Shown here piece after piece: positions 47,977 to 57,234 of a DNA stretch of 64,000 nucleotides. This stretch comes from Winogradskyella sp. PC-19 (lineage in GTDB: Bacteria; Bacteroidota; Bacteroidia; Flavobacteriales; Flavobacteriaceae). The notes beneath the pieces are model-generated. The model had not been told where the DNA came from, ran no database searches, and saw nothing but the letters and a program-made list of their open reading frames with translations. The DNA lies in assembly GCF_002163855.1 (NCBI RefSeq), contig NZ_CP019332.1, positions 347,213 through 411,212 on the forward strand, written 5' to 3'. How positions within the stretch are numbered: the stretch's first letter is position 1; every line of letters begins with the position of its first letter. The position numbers and the translations under genes are program-made.

Positions 47977-48168
47977 AGTAAATAATTTTCAAAACACTTA
48001 AAATCATTAATTTATATTCAAAATTAACTAAATAAATATATTAATAAGCCTTTTTATAATTATTCGTTTTTAGATAAACAACTTTCATATATTTCAACAA
48101 TGACTTAAATCATATTTTGTTAAATACTTTAGTTTTACATTTAAGTATTAAATCAAAAAATAGTAACT

Positions 48169-48309
48169 ATGATATATTCTTTAAGTATGCTTCTATATAA
48201 TTGGAGTAATGGTGTAGTAATGATTGGTGTTTTTGCACTTGTTTGCATAATATTAATTGGTGTGTTGGTTAAGTTTATGACTAGTGAGAAAAAGGGGGAA
48301 AAAAACTGA
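48169..48309 (+). CDS. Small single-pass membrane protein, 46 residues
   Basis: ATG 48169 to TGA 48309 encodes 46 residues: a short N-terminal part (MIYSLSMLLYNWSNG), one strong hydrophobic helix (VVMIGVFALVCIILIGVLV) and a charged tail (TSEKKGEKN). A strong hairpin terminator follows 24 bases after the stop, which supports a real, separately ended transcript. I recall similar short proteins in flavobacteria but know no function. The next gene, DUF4870, is also a membrane protein. Confidence 0.65.
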   Translation: MIYSLSMLLYNWSNGVVMIGVFALVCIILIGVLVKFMTSEKKGEKN

Positions 48310-48333
48310 CGAGTCATATCTACTGAACCTATG

Positions 48334-48363
48334 AAAAGAGTACAAAATATTTTGTACTCTTTT
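48334..48363 (+). terminator. Terminator of the 46-residue membrane protein gene
   Basis: A 14-bp perfect palindromic stem (48334-48347 with 48350-48363, core GAGTACAAAA) ends in a T-run. The stated 2-base gap means the innermost pairs open to form the loop. Confidence 0.8.
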
Positions 48364-48412
48364 TGTGTAACATTTATTAAGTATTGACGTCAAATTATTA
48401 AACTTGACAATC

Positions 48413-48778
48413 ATGGAATCAAATTATTACGAAATCTCAATGCGAAAAGACAACCAACTATTGGTTGTGACACATTTATGTCAACTATTAACTTGTTTAA
48501 CTGGTTTTGGTGGCTTGATTGTACCCTTAGTATTATGGGCGACTCAGAAAGATAGAGTAGAAGGCATGCATACACACGGCAAAGCGATAATTAATTTTCA
48601 GCTTAGTGTTATCGTGTATTCTATAATTAGTATTCCTTTAATTATCTTTTTTGGATTGGGAATTTTGACTTTAATTCTAGTTGGTATTCTTGCTTTTGTT
48701 TTACCAATTATAAATGCTATAAAAGCTAGTAATGGCGAATTACCTAGCTACCCATTGTCTCTTAATTTTATTAGTTAG
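48413..48778 (+). CDS. DUF4870 membrane protein
   Basis: 121 residues with three hydrophobic segments. The DUF4870 pattern is clear: HLCQLLTCLTGFGGLIVPLVLWATQKD, then GKAIINFQLSVIVYSIISIP, ending VLPIINAIKASNGELPSYPLS. Function unknown. ATG 48413 is used rather than the open TTG 48404. A terminator follows. Confidence 0.87.
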   Translation: MESNYYEISMRKDNQLLVVTHLCQLLTCLTGFGGLIVPLVLWATQKDRVEGMHTHGKAIINFQLSVIVYSIISIPLIIFFGLGILTLILVGILAFVLPIINAIKASNGELPSYPLSLNFIS

Positions 48779-48799
48779 TTATTTGTTAAAGGGATAAAC

Positions 48800-48829
48800 A
48801 AAAAAGGCTCGCTTTTGCGAGCCTTTTTT
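48800..48829. terminator. Bidirectional terminator between the DUF4870 gene and dnaN
   Basis: A 13-bp perfect stem (48800-48812 with 48817-48829, core GGCTCGC) with loop TTTT and A/T runs on both sides serves two convergent genes. Confidence 0.88.
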
Positions 48830-48851
48830 AGTTTTATTGTTTTCTTAAAGC

Positions 48852-49970
48852 TTAGCTATTAAGCATTACAGGCATTACAAGCATTGTTACATGTTCTCCT
48901 TCATCCAAACCGTCAGTTGGTGTCAAAATACCAGCACGATTTGGTAAGCTCATCTCTAGTTGTACATTATCTGCACTAAGGTTATTAATCATTTCTGTTA
49001 AAAAACGTGAGTTAAAACCAATTTGCATATCATCACCTTGGTAATCACAGCTTAAGCGCTCTTCGGCTTTGTTACTGTAATCGATATCTTCAGCAGAAAT
49101 ATTTAATTCTGCTCCGGCAATCTTTAATCTTATTTGGTGCGTAGTTTTATTGGAGAATATACTAACTCGACGTACAGAGTTTAAAAACTGTGTTCGGTCA
49201 ATAACTAATTTATTGGGATTCTCTTTAGGAATTACCGCTTCATAGTTAGGATACTTACCATCAATAAGGCGACAAACTAATTCAGAATTATTAAAAGTGA
49301 ATTTAGCGTTAGAGTCATTATATTCTATAGTAACAGCTTCTTCACTTCCTGCTAAAATACCTTTTAAAAGATTTAAAGGTTTTTTAGGCATAATAAATTC
49401 TGCTACTGCATCTGCAGAAACATCTTCACGAGTGTACTTAACTAATTTGTGAGCATCAGTAGCTACAAAGGTTAGATTATCTTGTGAAAACTGAAAAAAT
49501 ACACCACTCATTACAGGTCTTAAATCGTCATTACCAGCAGCAAAAATAGTCTTGCTAATTGCTGTTGCTAGAATATCTCCTTCTAAACTCGTGGTACTTG
49601 GATTGTCTAATGCTACTGCTTTTGGAAATTCTGCACCATCAGCATAAGCCAAGGCATACTTACCATGATTAGAGCTAATCTCTACGGTGTTATTTTCTTC
49701 AACGACAAAAGTTAATGGCTGCTCAGGAAATGTCTTAAGCGTATCTAATAATAATCTTGCTGGTAAAGCAATGCTTCCTTCTGATTCACTTTCTACTTCG
49801 ACTTTCGATGACATTGTTGTCTCTAAATCACTTGCTGAAACCGTGAGGCTAGATTGATTTAATTCAAACAAAAAGTTATCTAAAATTGGTAAGGTATTAC
49901 TGCTGTTTATAACTCCACCTAAAACTTGAAGTTGCTTTAATAAATATGTACTTGATACTATAAATTTCAT
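48852..49970 (-). CDS. dnaN: DNA polymerase III beta sliding clamp
   Basis: 372 residues, the usual length, with three clamp domains. Recognisable are MKFIVSSTYLLKQLQVLGGVI at the start, ATDAHKLVKYTRE in domain 2 and NSRFLTEMINNL, ending with TMLVMPVMLN, which forms part of the peptide-binding pocket. Monocistronic; a promoter lies at 50033 to 49999. Confidence 0.95.
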   Translation of the reverse strand: MKFIVSSTYLLKQLQVLGGVINSSNTLPILDNFLFELNQSSLTVSASDLETTMSSKVEVESESEGSIALPARLLLDTLKTFPEQPLTFVVEENNTVEISSNHGKYALAYADGAEFPKAVALDNPSTTSLEGDILATAISKTIFAAGNDDLRPVMSGVFFQFSQDNLTFVATDAHKLVKYTREDVSADAVAEFIMPKKPLNLLKGILAGSEEAVTIEYNDSNAKFTFNNSELVCRLIDGKYPNYEAVIPKENPNKLVIDRTQFLNSVRRVSIFSNKTTHQIRLKIAGAELNISAEDIDYSNKAEERLSCDYQGDDMQIGFNSRFLTEMINNLSADNVQLEMSLPNRAGILTPTDGLDEGEHVTMLVMPVMLNS

Positions 49971-49998
49971 CTGATGTATTTCGTATAATTAAGTCTTA

Positions 49999-50033
49999 CA
50001 AATATATCTTAATCGCTTGTTTTTATGAAACAA
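49999..50033 (-). promoter_or_regulatory. Probable promoter of dnaN
   Basis: TTG (minus 50033 to 50031), a 24-base spacer (slightly long) and TATATTTG (50006 to 49999). Predicted start near 49992, about 22 bases before the ATG. Confidence 0.5.
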
Positions 50034-50089
50034 ACTTATTAACAACTTGTTTCTAAAAATGTACTCGTAATTTATTAGATAAATTAAAA

Positions 50090-51757
50090 CTATTGTGCGT
50101 ATTTACGCTTTCTAAAGTAGTTAAACATAAAACCAAAAACGCCTAAAAGCAACAGAGGTAAAGCTATGTTGATTAATTGCCAGATACTCTTTTGATCTTC
50201 AATTTTTTCAGAATCTAAAAATGCAACCTCTATTGACTTAGTTCTAATGTTTATAAGTCCAGTATCGTCCAATAGATAATTAACTGCATTGAGCAAAAAC
50301 TCTTTGTTACCAAACGTACGACCAGTAATACGTTCAAAACCTAATTGAAGCGGTCTGCCACGAGAAACTTCGTTTTTAATGACGTCACCATCAGAGACAA
50401 TTATAATTTTAGAAGACGGACTCTTTTCTTGAAAATTTTTAACTTCAAATGGTTGGATTCTGTTTTTATAAACTGAGTTAAATTCACCTTCTAATAAAAC
50501 GGCCAACGCTTGCTTGCCTTGATTGTAATTTTCTTCGTCAGGTTGTTTTGTGACAGAAGCTAGAGAAATCTTTTTTAAAGGACCTTCAAGTTTAGTGCGT
50601 TCAGAACTTTGTAGCAAGATTGTCTTTTTGATAGTATTTTTTAAAGTATCAATCTGACTTGTAAAATCAAATTTGACTAAATCTACGTTATCACTTATTG
50701 GATGCTTAGAATTAGATGTAGCTAAAGGTGAATATTGCCATTGTACAGGCTGAAATTGTGTATTATTACCTTCACCAATAGCTAACGGAATTGGAGCAGA
50801 ATACAAATCCTTAACTAAGTTCTGATTGATTCGCGCTCCATATTGAAAGAAAAAATCATTAAGGTTTAAGTCCTTTGCTATACTTACCGATTCACCAGAA
50901 TCGTTATATAAACTGTCTTTATCCATAAAAACAGCCTCAGTTAACCAAAGACTTTTACCACCAGACATGGTGTACTGGTCTAAAACTAGTTTTTCGTTTT
51001 CAGTAAATGCTTCAGTTGGTTTTGCTGAAATAATGACATCGTATTTTTTTAATTTGTCTAAAGTTGATTGTGGATTTGTTGTTACAGAATCTAATGTAAA
51101 CTGAGCTAGATTATAATAAGGCTTTATGGTCTGAAGAAAATCAGCGATGTTTATATCATTAAGTTGTCCATTGCCTTTTAAAATAGCAACAGCTTTTGAT
51201 TTTTCTTTAGTTAATTGATTAAAAGCATCTGCAAAATTATATTCCAATTGCTGAATTGAGTTAGAGACCTGAGTTTGTAAGTCTTCAGCAACGCTCTTTT
51301 TGAATAAAGGAATTTTTACTGTACGCTCTTTGTAACTTGCAAATCCCCATGGAAAAAGAAGCTCTTGTGTTATCTTACCACTTATCTTCTTACTGTTTAC
51401 ATATGGTTCTAAGCCAGTTTTGGTTAGTTCTCTTATAATATTTTCACGATTTGCTTCATCTTCTAGTGGGTCTATATAATTTACCTTTACAAGAGGATTT
51501 AGAGTTTGAAACTCTTCAATAAGCTGTTTGGTTTCTGTTTGAAGTAATTTAAATTCTGATGGTAAATTACCTTCTAGAAAAATATCTATAATTAATGGGG
51601 TATCTGCTAAATCAACAATATTTTTTGTCGTTTCAGAAAGCGTATAACGACTATCTTTTGTAAGGTCAAAGCGTTTGTAGATAAAGTTGCCTATAATATT
51701 TAGCACAACGACCATCGCCAGTATAAAAACTATATATGTGATTTTTGATTTATTCAT
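50090..51757 (-). CDS. gldG: Gliding-motility ABC transporter accessory subunit GldG
   Basis: 555 residues. An N-terminal helix (SKITYIVFILAMVVVLNIIGNF) precedes a large extracytoplasmic region of the ABC_transp_aux type (residues about 35-460), and a C-terminal helix (LINIALPLLLLGVFGFMF) closes it. GldG works with the permease GldF and the ATPase GldA in Flavobacterium gliding; gldA is not in the window. ATG 51757 is preferred over TTG 51766. The start overlaps the upstream gene by 8 bases. Confidence 0.9.
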   Translation of the reverse strand: MNKSKITYIVFILAMVVVLNIIGNFIYKRFDLTKDSRYTLSETTKNIVDLADTPLIIDIFLEGNLPSEFKLLQTETKQLIEEFQTLNPLVKVNYIDPLEDEANRENIIRELTKTGLEPYVNSKKISGKITQELLFPWGFASYKERTVKIPLFKKSVAEDLQTQVSNSIQQLEYNFADAFNQLTKEKSKAVAILKGNGQLNDINIADFLQTIKPYYNLAQFTLDSVTTNPQSTLDKLKKYDVIISAKPTEAFTENEKLVLDQYTMSGGKSLWLTEAVFMDKDSLYNDSGESVSIAKDLNLNDFFFQYGARINQNLVKDLYSAPIPLAIGEGNNTQFQPVQWQYSPLATSNSKHPISDNVDLVKFDFTSQIDTLKNTIKKTILLQSSERTKLEGPLKKISLASVTKQPDEENYNQGKQALAVLLEGEFNSVYKNRIQPFEVKNFQEKSPSSKIIIVSDGDVIKNEVSRGRPLQLGFERITGRTFGNKEFLLNAVNYLLDDTGLINIRTKSIEVAFLDSEKIEDQKSIWQLINIALPLLLLGVFGFMFNYFRKRKYAQ

Positions 51758-52244
51758 CCTTATCAAATACTAGTGGTTCGTTATAGGTTTTTAAAGTTTT
51801 CACTTTATTATTATCGAATGTTATTTCTAAGTTACCCTTTTCGTCAGTAAAAGCACCTGGTTCAATACCTAAACCGTAATTCCATTTATTAGCATCATGT
51901 GCTTTTTTAGCGTTGTCCCATGATAACCATTCTGCTTTTCCTAAAAGTGATTCGATTTCGGTTTTTGACTTACCTTTTAGAGTATCAGTTTCTATCGTAG
52001 AATCTATCATTTCGTAGCGTAAAGCAGGTTTTTCTGCCCAAGCTTCAGCGTCAAAATATTTTTGATGATGGTAATTACTTACGATATTTATAAACGGATA
52101 AACCATATAAAAATATGCTAAAGGTGTCAGTACCAAACTTATTAATCCTGTGAGCCATTTTCTTTTGTCAACTGTGTTTAAAAACAGAAAGAGTAGTATA
52201 AAAACAACTAGCATAAAAATGACTAAAAGTGGAGTGATAATCAT
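51750..52244 (-). CDS. Membrane protein of unknown function between gldF and gldG, BamE/SmpA-like domain
   Basis: 164 residues. Two hydrophobic helices (about 3-25 and 34-53) lead to an outward soluble region in which TLKGKSKTEIESLLGKAEW and then GAFTDEKGNLEITFDNNKVK resemble the alpha-alpha-beta pattern of SmpA/BamE-type domains (G-x-S-x-x-E-V-x-x-x-L-G-x-P). It lies 1 base behind gldF and overlaps gldG by 8 bases, so it must be co-expressed with the gliding transporter. No function is known to me, and the domain resemblance is by eye. Confidence 0.65.
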   Translation of the reverse strand: MIITPLLVIFMLVVFILLFLFLNTVDKRKWLTGLISLVLTPLAYFYMVYPFINIVSNYHHQKYFDAEAWAEKPALRYEMIDSTIETDTLKGKSKTEIESLLGKAEWLSWDNAKKAHDANKWNYGLGIEPGAFTDEKGNLEITFDNNKVKTLKTYNEPLVFDKDE

Positions 52245-52245
52245 A

Positions 52246-52968
52246 TTAACTCTTTTTTATATTAAGTTTTGTCATGGCAATAAAAAAAGCAGAAACACTA
52301 ATAAAGTAAATTAAGTCTCTTGTATCTATCACACCACGACTCATGCTTTTATAATGCGAGGACATACCTAATGTTTCCAAATCGAAACCAGAGCCTAAAA
52401 GATTATAACTTGCAATACCATCAAAACCAAAATAGAAAATGAAACAAATAAAAATGGCAATAATAAAAGCTACAATTTGATTATCTGTTATACTAGACGC
52501 AAAAACTCCGATAGCTGTGTATGACGCTACTAAAAACAATAATCCAAAATAGGATCCAAGTGTGCTACCGATATCTAGATTTCCTTGTGGATTCCCTAAT
52601 GTGTTTATCGTGTAAACGTATAGTAATGTTGGGATTAAAGCGATAATAATCAATAAAAGGGCACCGAAATATTTACCTAATACTATTTGAAGATGTGATA
52701 TAGGTTTAGTCAATAACAACTCTAAAGTACCTTGTTTTTTTTCGTCACTAAAGCTTCTCATAGTTACCGCAGGCACTAAAAAAATAAGTATCCATGGCGA
52801 TAATAAAAAAAAGGACGACAAATCTGCGTAGCCATTGTTAAGGAGATTGAACTCTCCTGTAAAAACCCATAAAAACAAACCATTAAGCACCAAGAAAACA
52901 GCAATCACCAAATAACCAATTGGTGATGCGAAGAAGGTGTTTATTTCTTTTTTTAGTATAGCTAGCAT
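52246..52968 (-). CDS. gldF: Gliding-motility ABC transporter permease GldF
   Basis: 240-residue ABC-2 type permease with six hydrophobic segments. MLAILKKEINTFFASPIGYLVIAVFLVLNG and RSFSDEKKQGTLELLLTKPI are the usual ABC-2 signatures. It is the partner of GldG and GldA in gliding motility. An ABM-domain gene precedes it by 23 bases, apparently in the same operon. Confidence 0.9.
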   Translation of the reverse strand: MLAILKKEINTFFASPIGYLVIAVFLVLNGLFLWVFTGEFNLLNNGYADLSSFFLLSPWILIFLVPAVTMRSFSDEKKQGTLELLLTKPISHLQIVLGKYFGALLLIIIALIPTLLYVYTINTLGNPQGNLDIGSTLGSYFGLLFLVASYTAIGVFASSITDNQIVAFIIAIFICFIFYFGFDGIASYNLLGSGFDLETLGMSSHYKSMSRGVIDTRDLIYFISVSAFFIAMTKLNIKKS

Positions 52969-52991
52969 TATTTTTAGTATTCAGTAATTAG

Positions 52992-53288
52992 TTAATCTAA
53001 ACTTGCCAATTTATCCACACTCCAGGCTTCAGGCTTACCATTAAACATCAGTTTTGTTTTTGCCCAAATACCTTTAAATAAATCGGAGTTTCTGTAATTA
53101 TTCAAATCTGTTTCCGAATTCCAATAACTATAGGTAAAAAACAAATCCCTATTATTTTGATCTCGATATAATTCCAAAAAATTACATCCTTCAAACGCTC
53201 TAATTTTAGTTTTATTGGCTTCAAAATTAGCTAAAAACGAATCGGCATTTTCAGGACTGATACTAAGTTTTACAATTCGTACTAACAT
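52992..53288 (-). CDS. Antibiotic-biosynthesis-monooxygenase (ABM) domain protein
   Basis: 98-residue dimeric alpha-beta barrel. VRIVKLSISPENADSFLANF at the start and GCNFLELYRDQNNRDLFFTYSYW are typical; the tail has ELYRDQ and KPEAWSVDKL. ABM proteins include heme-degrading, quinol-oxidising and binding-only members; nothing here decides. Start at ATG 53288, which is nearly contiguous with the adenosyltransferase gene. Confidence 0.82.
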   Translation of the reverse strand: MLVRIVKLSISPENADSFLANFEANKTKIRAFEGCNFLELYRDQNNRDLFFTYSYWNSETDLNNYRNSDLFKGIWAKTKLMFNGKPEAWSVDKLASLD

Positions 53289-53289
53289 T

Positions 53290-54126
53290 CTATAACTTTT
53301 CAAAGGTTACTGTTACTGTATCCATATCTTTTAAACCCATTAAGGTAGATGCGCTACCAACAGTACTACAATTACTTTTATATACTGCTATTTCTAGGTA
53401 ATCAGAGGCATTAAATACGACTAATGCTTTTCCTTCGTCATTACGTTTATCTTCTGGAATTTCAAAATTTATAATATCGCTGTAATGTCTATGTACTTTT
53501 TTAAACTTGTAATTCCTAGCAGCAATTTCGTAACTTCTAGTTTTCTGAACGCCTTCAAAAAATTTGCGTTTAATATTGGTAATTACATTTCCATAATTAT
53601 CGATATGAATTACGGTACCAATAATTTGGTTTTTTTCGTCATTAACAAAAGGCTCTAAATATTTAATTGGTTTTATATTGTTAATAACTTTCCCGATGAC
53701 TTCCAATGTTCCGCCTCGAGCAATATGACAAGCCACTTTTACAAATACATCCAAAACAGGAAAGCTAGTTTGAATCTTATCATGTATATTAATCTCTACA
53801 ATCTTCTCTGGTGCAATATCTTGACAAATCATACTCATGATACCATTGTTTGCACATATAAAATAATGATCATCTAATTTTACCGCAATATGCTTGTTTT
53901 CTGGGCTGAGCTCAGAGTCAATACCTATAATATGTATGGTTCCTTTCGGAAAACTTCGATAGGCATTTTGTATAGTATATGCCGCTTCAATAATATTAAA
54001 AGGCGAAATAGAGTGTGAAACATCAACAATTCTAACATCAGATAGCTCACTATATATAGAGCCTTTTACAGCGCCAGCAAAGTGGTCTTTTTCTCCAAAA
54101 TCAGTAGTTAAAGTTATTATTGGCAT
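53290..54126 (-). CDS. SAM hydroxide adenosyltransferase (DUF62 family)
   Basis: 278 residues. The N-terminal ITLTTDFGEKDHFAGAVKG, the middle FICANNGIMSMI and the C-terminal IDNYGNVITNI are the hallmarks of DUF62, which hydrolyses S-adenosylmethionine to adenosine and methionine and includes the fluorinase and chlorinase. The hydrolase form is expected here, as in most bacteria. It is the first gene of the operon that leads to gldF, the BamE-like gene and gldG. A -7 element TAGCTTTG lies at 54196 to 54189. Confidence 0.9.
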   Translation of the reverse strand: MPIITLTTDFGEKDHFAGAVKGSIYSELSDVRIVDVSHSISPFNIIEAAYTIQNAYRSFPKGTIHIIGIDSELSPENKHIAVKLDDHYFICANNGIMSMICQDIAPEKIVEINIHDKIQTSFPVLDVFVKVACHIARGGTLEVIGKVINNIKPIKYLEPFVNDEKNQIIGTVIHIDNYGNVITNIKRKFFEGVQKTRSYEIAARNYKFKKVHRHYSDIINFEIPEDKRNDEGKALVVFNASDYLEIAVYKSNCSTVGSASTLMGLKDMDTVTVTFEKL

Positions 54127-54188
54127 TCGCTGATTGTTAATATTTTTTTAAATGATGGAGTGATTAAATTATTAGATTTGTTACAGCA

Positions 54189-54196
54189 CAAAGCTA
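54189..54196 (-). promoter_or_regulatory. -7 element of the adenosyltransferase-gldFG operon
   Basis: TAGCTTTG on the minus strand matches TAnnTTTG, about 62 bases before the first gene. No well-spaced TTG. Confidence 0.4.
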
Positions 54197-54236
54197 ATAA
54201 AATTGAACTGATATATTCATTAAAAATAATTCGCTT

Positions 54237-55190
54237 TTGAACGAACTTATCCTTGAACTTGAAGAAATTTCTCCTAAAGAATTTTTTGGCGCTCAAAATG
54301 CCAACATCACACTTTTAAAAAAGTATTTTCCAAAACTCAAAATTGTTGCACGTGGCAATAAAATAAAAGCCTATGGTGACGAAGAACTCCTAGAAGAGTT
54401 TGATCGTAAAATGACTATGCTAATGAAGCATTTTGGGAAGTATAATAAACTCGATGAAAATGTTATCGAACGCGTGCTTACAAGTCATACAAGTGATGAT
54501 TATGCGACATCTAACAAAAGTGGTGAAGTTTTAGTTCATGGTGTTGGTGGTAAATTGATAAAAGCTCAGACAGCCAACCAACGTAAGTTGGTTGAAAGTA
54601 TGCGGAAAAACGATATGGTGTTTGCTATTGGTCCAGCAGGAACTGGTAAAACTTACACTGGTGTTGCACTAGCTGTCGAAGCTTTAAAGAGCAAGCAAGT
54701 AAGACGTATCATATTAACAAGACCAGCCGTAGAAGCTGGTGAAAATCTTGGTTTTTTACCAGGTGATTTAAAAGAAAAATTAGATCCATACATGCAACCA
54801 CTTTATGATGCGTTGCGAGACATGATTCCTGCAGAAAAACTGGATAGCTACATCGAAAAAGGAGTGATCCAAATTGCACCATTAGCCTTTATGCGTGGTC
54901 GAACTCTAGACAATGCCTTTGTAATTTTAGACGAAGGTCAGAATACAACACACGCGCAAATGAAAATGTTTTTAACCCGAATGGGTAAAAATGCAAAGTT
55001 TTTATTAACTGGTGACCCAGGACAAGTAGATTTGCCAAGACGTACTATTTCTGGACTTAAAGAAGCACTTTTAGTTCTCAAAAATGTCGAGGGAATTGGT
55101 ATGATTTATTTAGATGATAAAGATGTTATACGTCATAAATTAGTTAAGAAAGTGATTTCTGCTTATAAAGAAATTGAAAATAGAGATTAA
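54237..55190 (+). CDS. PhoH-family ATPase
   Basis: 317-residue P-loop protein, probably acting on RNA (in E. coli PhoH/YbeZ works with YbeY). Walker A GPAGTGKT is near 131-138, Walker B is in [21 protein letters not shown], and the sensor region is in TGDPGQVDL. It starts with TTG at 54237: the family N-terminus ([18 protein letters not shown]) begins there and no ATG lies before it. purC starts one base inside its stop codon (TAATG). Confidence 0.9.
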   Translation: MNELILELEEISPKEFFGAQNANITLLKKYFPKLKIVARGNKIKAYGDEELLEEFDRKMTMLMKHFGKYNKLDENVIERVLTSHTSDDYATSNKSGEVLVHGVGGKLIKAQTANQRKLVESMRKNDMVFAIGPAGTGKTYTGVALAVEALKSKQVRRIILTRPAVEAGENLGFLPGDLKEKLDPYMQPLYDALRDMIPAEKLDSYIEKGVIQIAPLAFMRGRTLDNAFVILDEGQNTTHAQMKMFLTRMGKNAKFLLTGDPGQVDLPRRTISGLKEALLVLKNVEGIGMIYLDDKDVIRHKLVKKVISAYKEIENRD

Positions 55191-56149
55191 TGAGCAATAC
55201 AATAATAGACACTAACTTTAACTTTCCAAATCAGAAAAGTGTTTACAAGGGCAAAGTAAGAGAAGTATATAACATAGATGATAATCAATTGGTAATGGTT
55301 GCGACTGATAGGCTTTCGGCTTTTGATGTAGTTATGCCAAAAGGGATTCCTTACAAAGGACAAATCTTAAACCAGATAGCAACTCAAATGATGGCTGCAA
55401 CTGAGGATTTGGTACCAAATTGGTTATTTGGAACTCCTGATCCAAATGTTGCAGTAGGTCATTTATGCGAACCATTTAAGGTAGAAATGGTTATTCGTGG
55501 TTATATGTCCGGACATGCAGCTCGTGAATATAAATTAGGTAAGCGAATGCTTTGTGGCGTAGCAATGCCAGATGGTATGAAAGAGAATGATAAGTTTCCA
55601 GAACCTATTATTACACCAGCTACAAAAGCAGAAATGGGTGATCATGACGAAGATATTTCGCGAGAAGATATTTTGAAAGGTGGTATTGTATCAGAAGAAG
55701 ATTATGTTGTTTTAGAAGATTATACTAGAAAATTATTTCAACGCGGTACAGAAATAGCTGCAAAAAGAGGATTGATTTTAGTTGATACTAAATATGAATT
55801 TGGAAAAACTAAAGATGGAAAAATTGTATTAATTGATGAAATACATACGCCAGATTCATCACGCTATTTTTATGCTGATGGTTATGAAGACCGTCAAAGT
55901 AGAGGCGAAGCTCAAAAGCAACTGTCTAAAGAGTTTGTACGCCAATGGTTAATTTCTAATAATTTCCAAGGTCTAGAAGGTCAAACTGTTCCGTACATGT
56001 CAGATGAATATATTGAAACGGTTAGTGAACGTTACATAGAGCTTTACGAAAATATTACTGGACAAACTTTTATAAAAGCAGATGTCTCTAATATTCAAAA
56101 ACGTATAGAAAATAACGTTAATACTTATTTAGAGACATCTGGTAATTAA
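55190..56149 (+). CDS. purC: Phosphoribosylaminoimidazole-succinocarboxamide synthase
   Basis: 319 residues, matching the long SAICAR synthase class. Key segments: [13 protein letters not shown] (ATP loop), [35 protein letters not shown] and the C-terminal [13 protein letters not shown]. It ligates aspartate to CAIR in purine synthesis. It is the last gene of the phoH-purC pair and overlaps it by one base. Confidence 0.94.
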   Translation: MSNTIIDTNFNFPNQKSVYKGKVREVYNIDDNQLVMVATDRLSAFDVVMPKGIPYKGQILNQIATQMMAATEDLVPNWLFGTPDPNVAVGHLCEPFKVEMVIRGYMSGHAAREYKLGKRMLCGVAMPDGMKENDKFPEPIITPATKAEMGDHDEDISREDILKGGIVSEEDYVVLEDYTRKLFQRGTEIAAKRGLILVDTKYEFGKTKDGKIVLIDEIHTPDSSRYFYADGYEDRQSRGEAQKQLSKEFVRQWLISNNFQGLEGQTVPYMSDEYIETVSERYIELYENITGQTFIKADVSNIQKRIENNVNTYLETSGN

Positions 56150-56172
56150 ACAAAATCAACTCTACTTCATTG

Positions 56173-57138
56173 TTATGTAAAGTAGTTTATTACACCAAGA
56201 TATAAAGGCATACCTAGTGTTATGTTAAAAGTGAATGTAATAGCTAATGCCATTGGTAAGTATAAACTTGGGTTTGCTTTTGGTGCTGCTAATCGCATAG
56301 CTGCAGGTACGGCAATATAAGATGCACTTGCTGCTAGTATAGAAAATAATAAGCGGTTTCCAACACTATCTGTAATCCATCCACTTACTATAGCAACTAA
56401 GACACCATTTATTATTGGAATTATTATAGCAAAGAGAAATGCAAACCAACCCTTTTTTATAAATGCTCCTAATTTTTTTCCACTCGTAATTCCCATATCT
56501 AGTAAGAAAACCATTAAGAATCCTTTAAAAATATCTGTTGTAAATGGTTTTATACCTTCAGCCTGAGCATCAGTAGTAAGCATTCCTATAACAAGACTTC
56601 CTAAAATTAAAAGTACACTTCCGTTTGTAAAAGAATGTTTCACCAATTTAGAAATAGAAATATCAGTTTTATTCGACTTATCATAAATTGAAATAAGAAG
56701 TACGCCTACAATGATTGATGGTGCTTCCATAAGTGCCATAATTGCAACCATATGACCACTAAATGGTATTTGTGCAATTTCTAAAAACGCTACTGCTGTC
56801 ACAAAGGTTACAGCACTAATTGAGCCATACGTTGCTGCTATTGCACCAGAATTAACGACATTAAATTTTCGTCTTAGTATAAAATAGGTGTACAGCGGAA
56901 CTATTATGGCAAGAAAAATACCTAGTAAAAGCGACAATACAATTTCTGTATTAACTTCACTGTGTGCTAATTCGTGACCACCTTTAAAACCGATTGATAA
57001 TAAAAGGTATAACGAAATAAATTTCGAAGAGTTTTCTGGTAAAGCTAGATCACTCTTTACTTGTACTGCTATAATTCCTAAAAAGAAAAATAAAAGCGCA
57101 GGATTAGTTAGGTTATCAAATAGTAAATTTAAATCCAT
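56173..57138 (-). CDS. SbtA-type sodium-dependent bicarbonate transporter
   Basis: 321 residues with about ten hydrophobic segments, of the SbtA (DUF897) family: NPALLFFFLGIIAVQVKSDLALPE at the start, IGFKGGHELAHS (first substrate site) and GSISAVTFVTAV (second). The C-terminal half has the matching repeat (FLLDMGITSGKKL, ASASYIAVPAAMRLA). SbtA imports bicarbonate with sodium. Its usual PII-like partner SbtB is not next to it; two small unknown proteins are instead. A divergent LysR gene nearby may regulate it (inference). Confidence 0.88.
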   Translation of the reverse strand: MDLNLLFDNLTNPALLFFFLGIIAVQVKSDLALPENSSKFISLYLLLSIGFKGGHELAHSEVNTEIVLSLLLGIFLAIIVPLYTYFILRRKFNVVNSGAIAATYGSISAVTFVTAVAFLEIAQIPFSGHMVAIMALMEAPSIIVGVLLISIYDKSNKTDISISKLVKHSFTNGSVLLILGSLVIGMLTTDAQAEGIKPFTTDIFKGFLMVFLLDMGITSGKKLGAFIKKGWFAFLFAIIIPIINGVLVAIVSGWITDSVGNRLLFSILAASASYIAVPAAMRLAAPKANPSLYLPMALAITFTFNITLGMPLYLGVINYFT

Positions 57139-57193
57139 TGATAAAAAGGGTTGGTAAGTTTTTAAGCATATATGAACTATGCTTCAAAGAAAA

Positions 57194-57211
57194 CCCGCTT
57201 AAAAAAGCGGG
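57194..57211 (-). terminator. Terminator between the small-protein genes and sbtA
   Basis: CCCGCTT and AAGCGGG (57194-57200 with 57205-57211) with loop AAAA, followed on the minus strand by a T-run. It lies 24 bases after the stop of the 103-residue protein and 56 bases before sbtA, so sbtA may depend on read-through or its own promoter. Confidence 0.75.
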
Positions 57212-57234
57212 ATTAAATTTGGTTGGTCTTTTTG

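Noticed and set aside
56162-56185. Inverted repeat CTACTT/AAGTAG between purC and sbtA
   Set aside because: Only six pairs with a 12-base loop, and it overlaps the sbtA stop codon; too weak to call a terminator.
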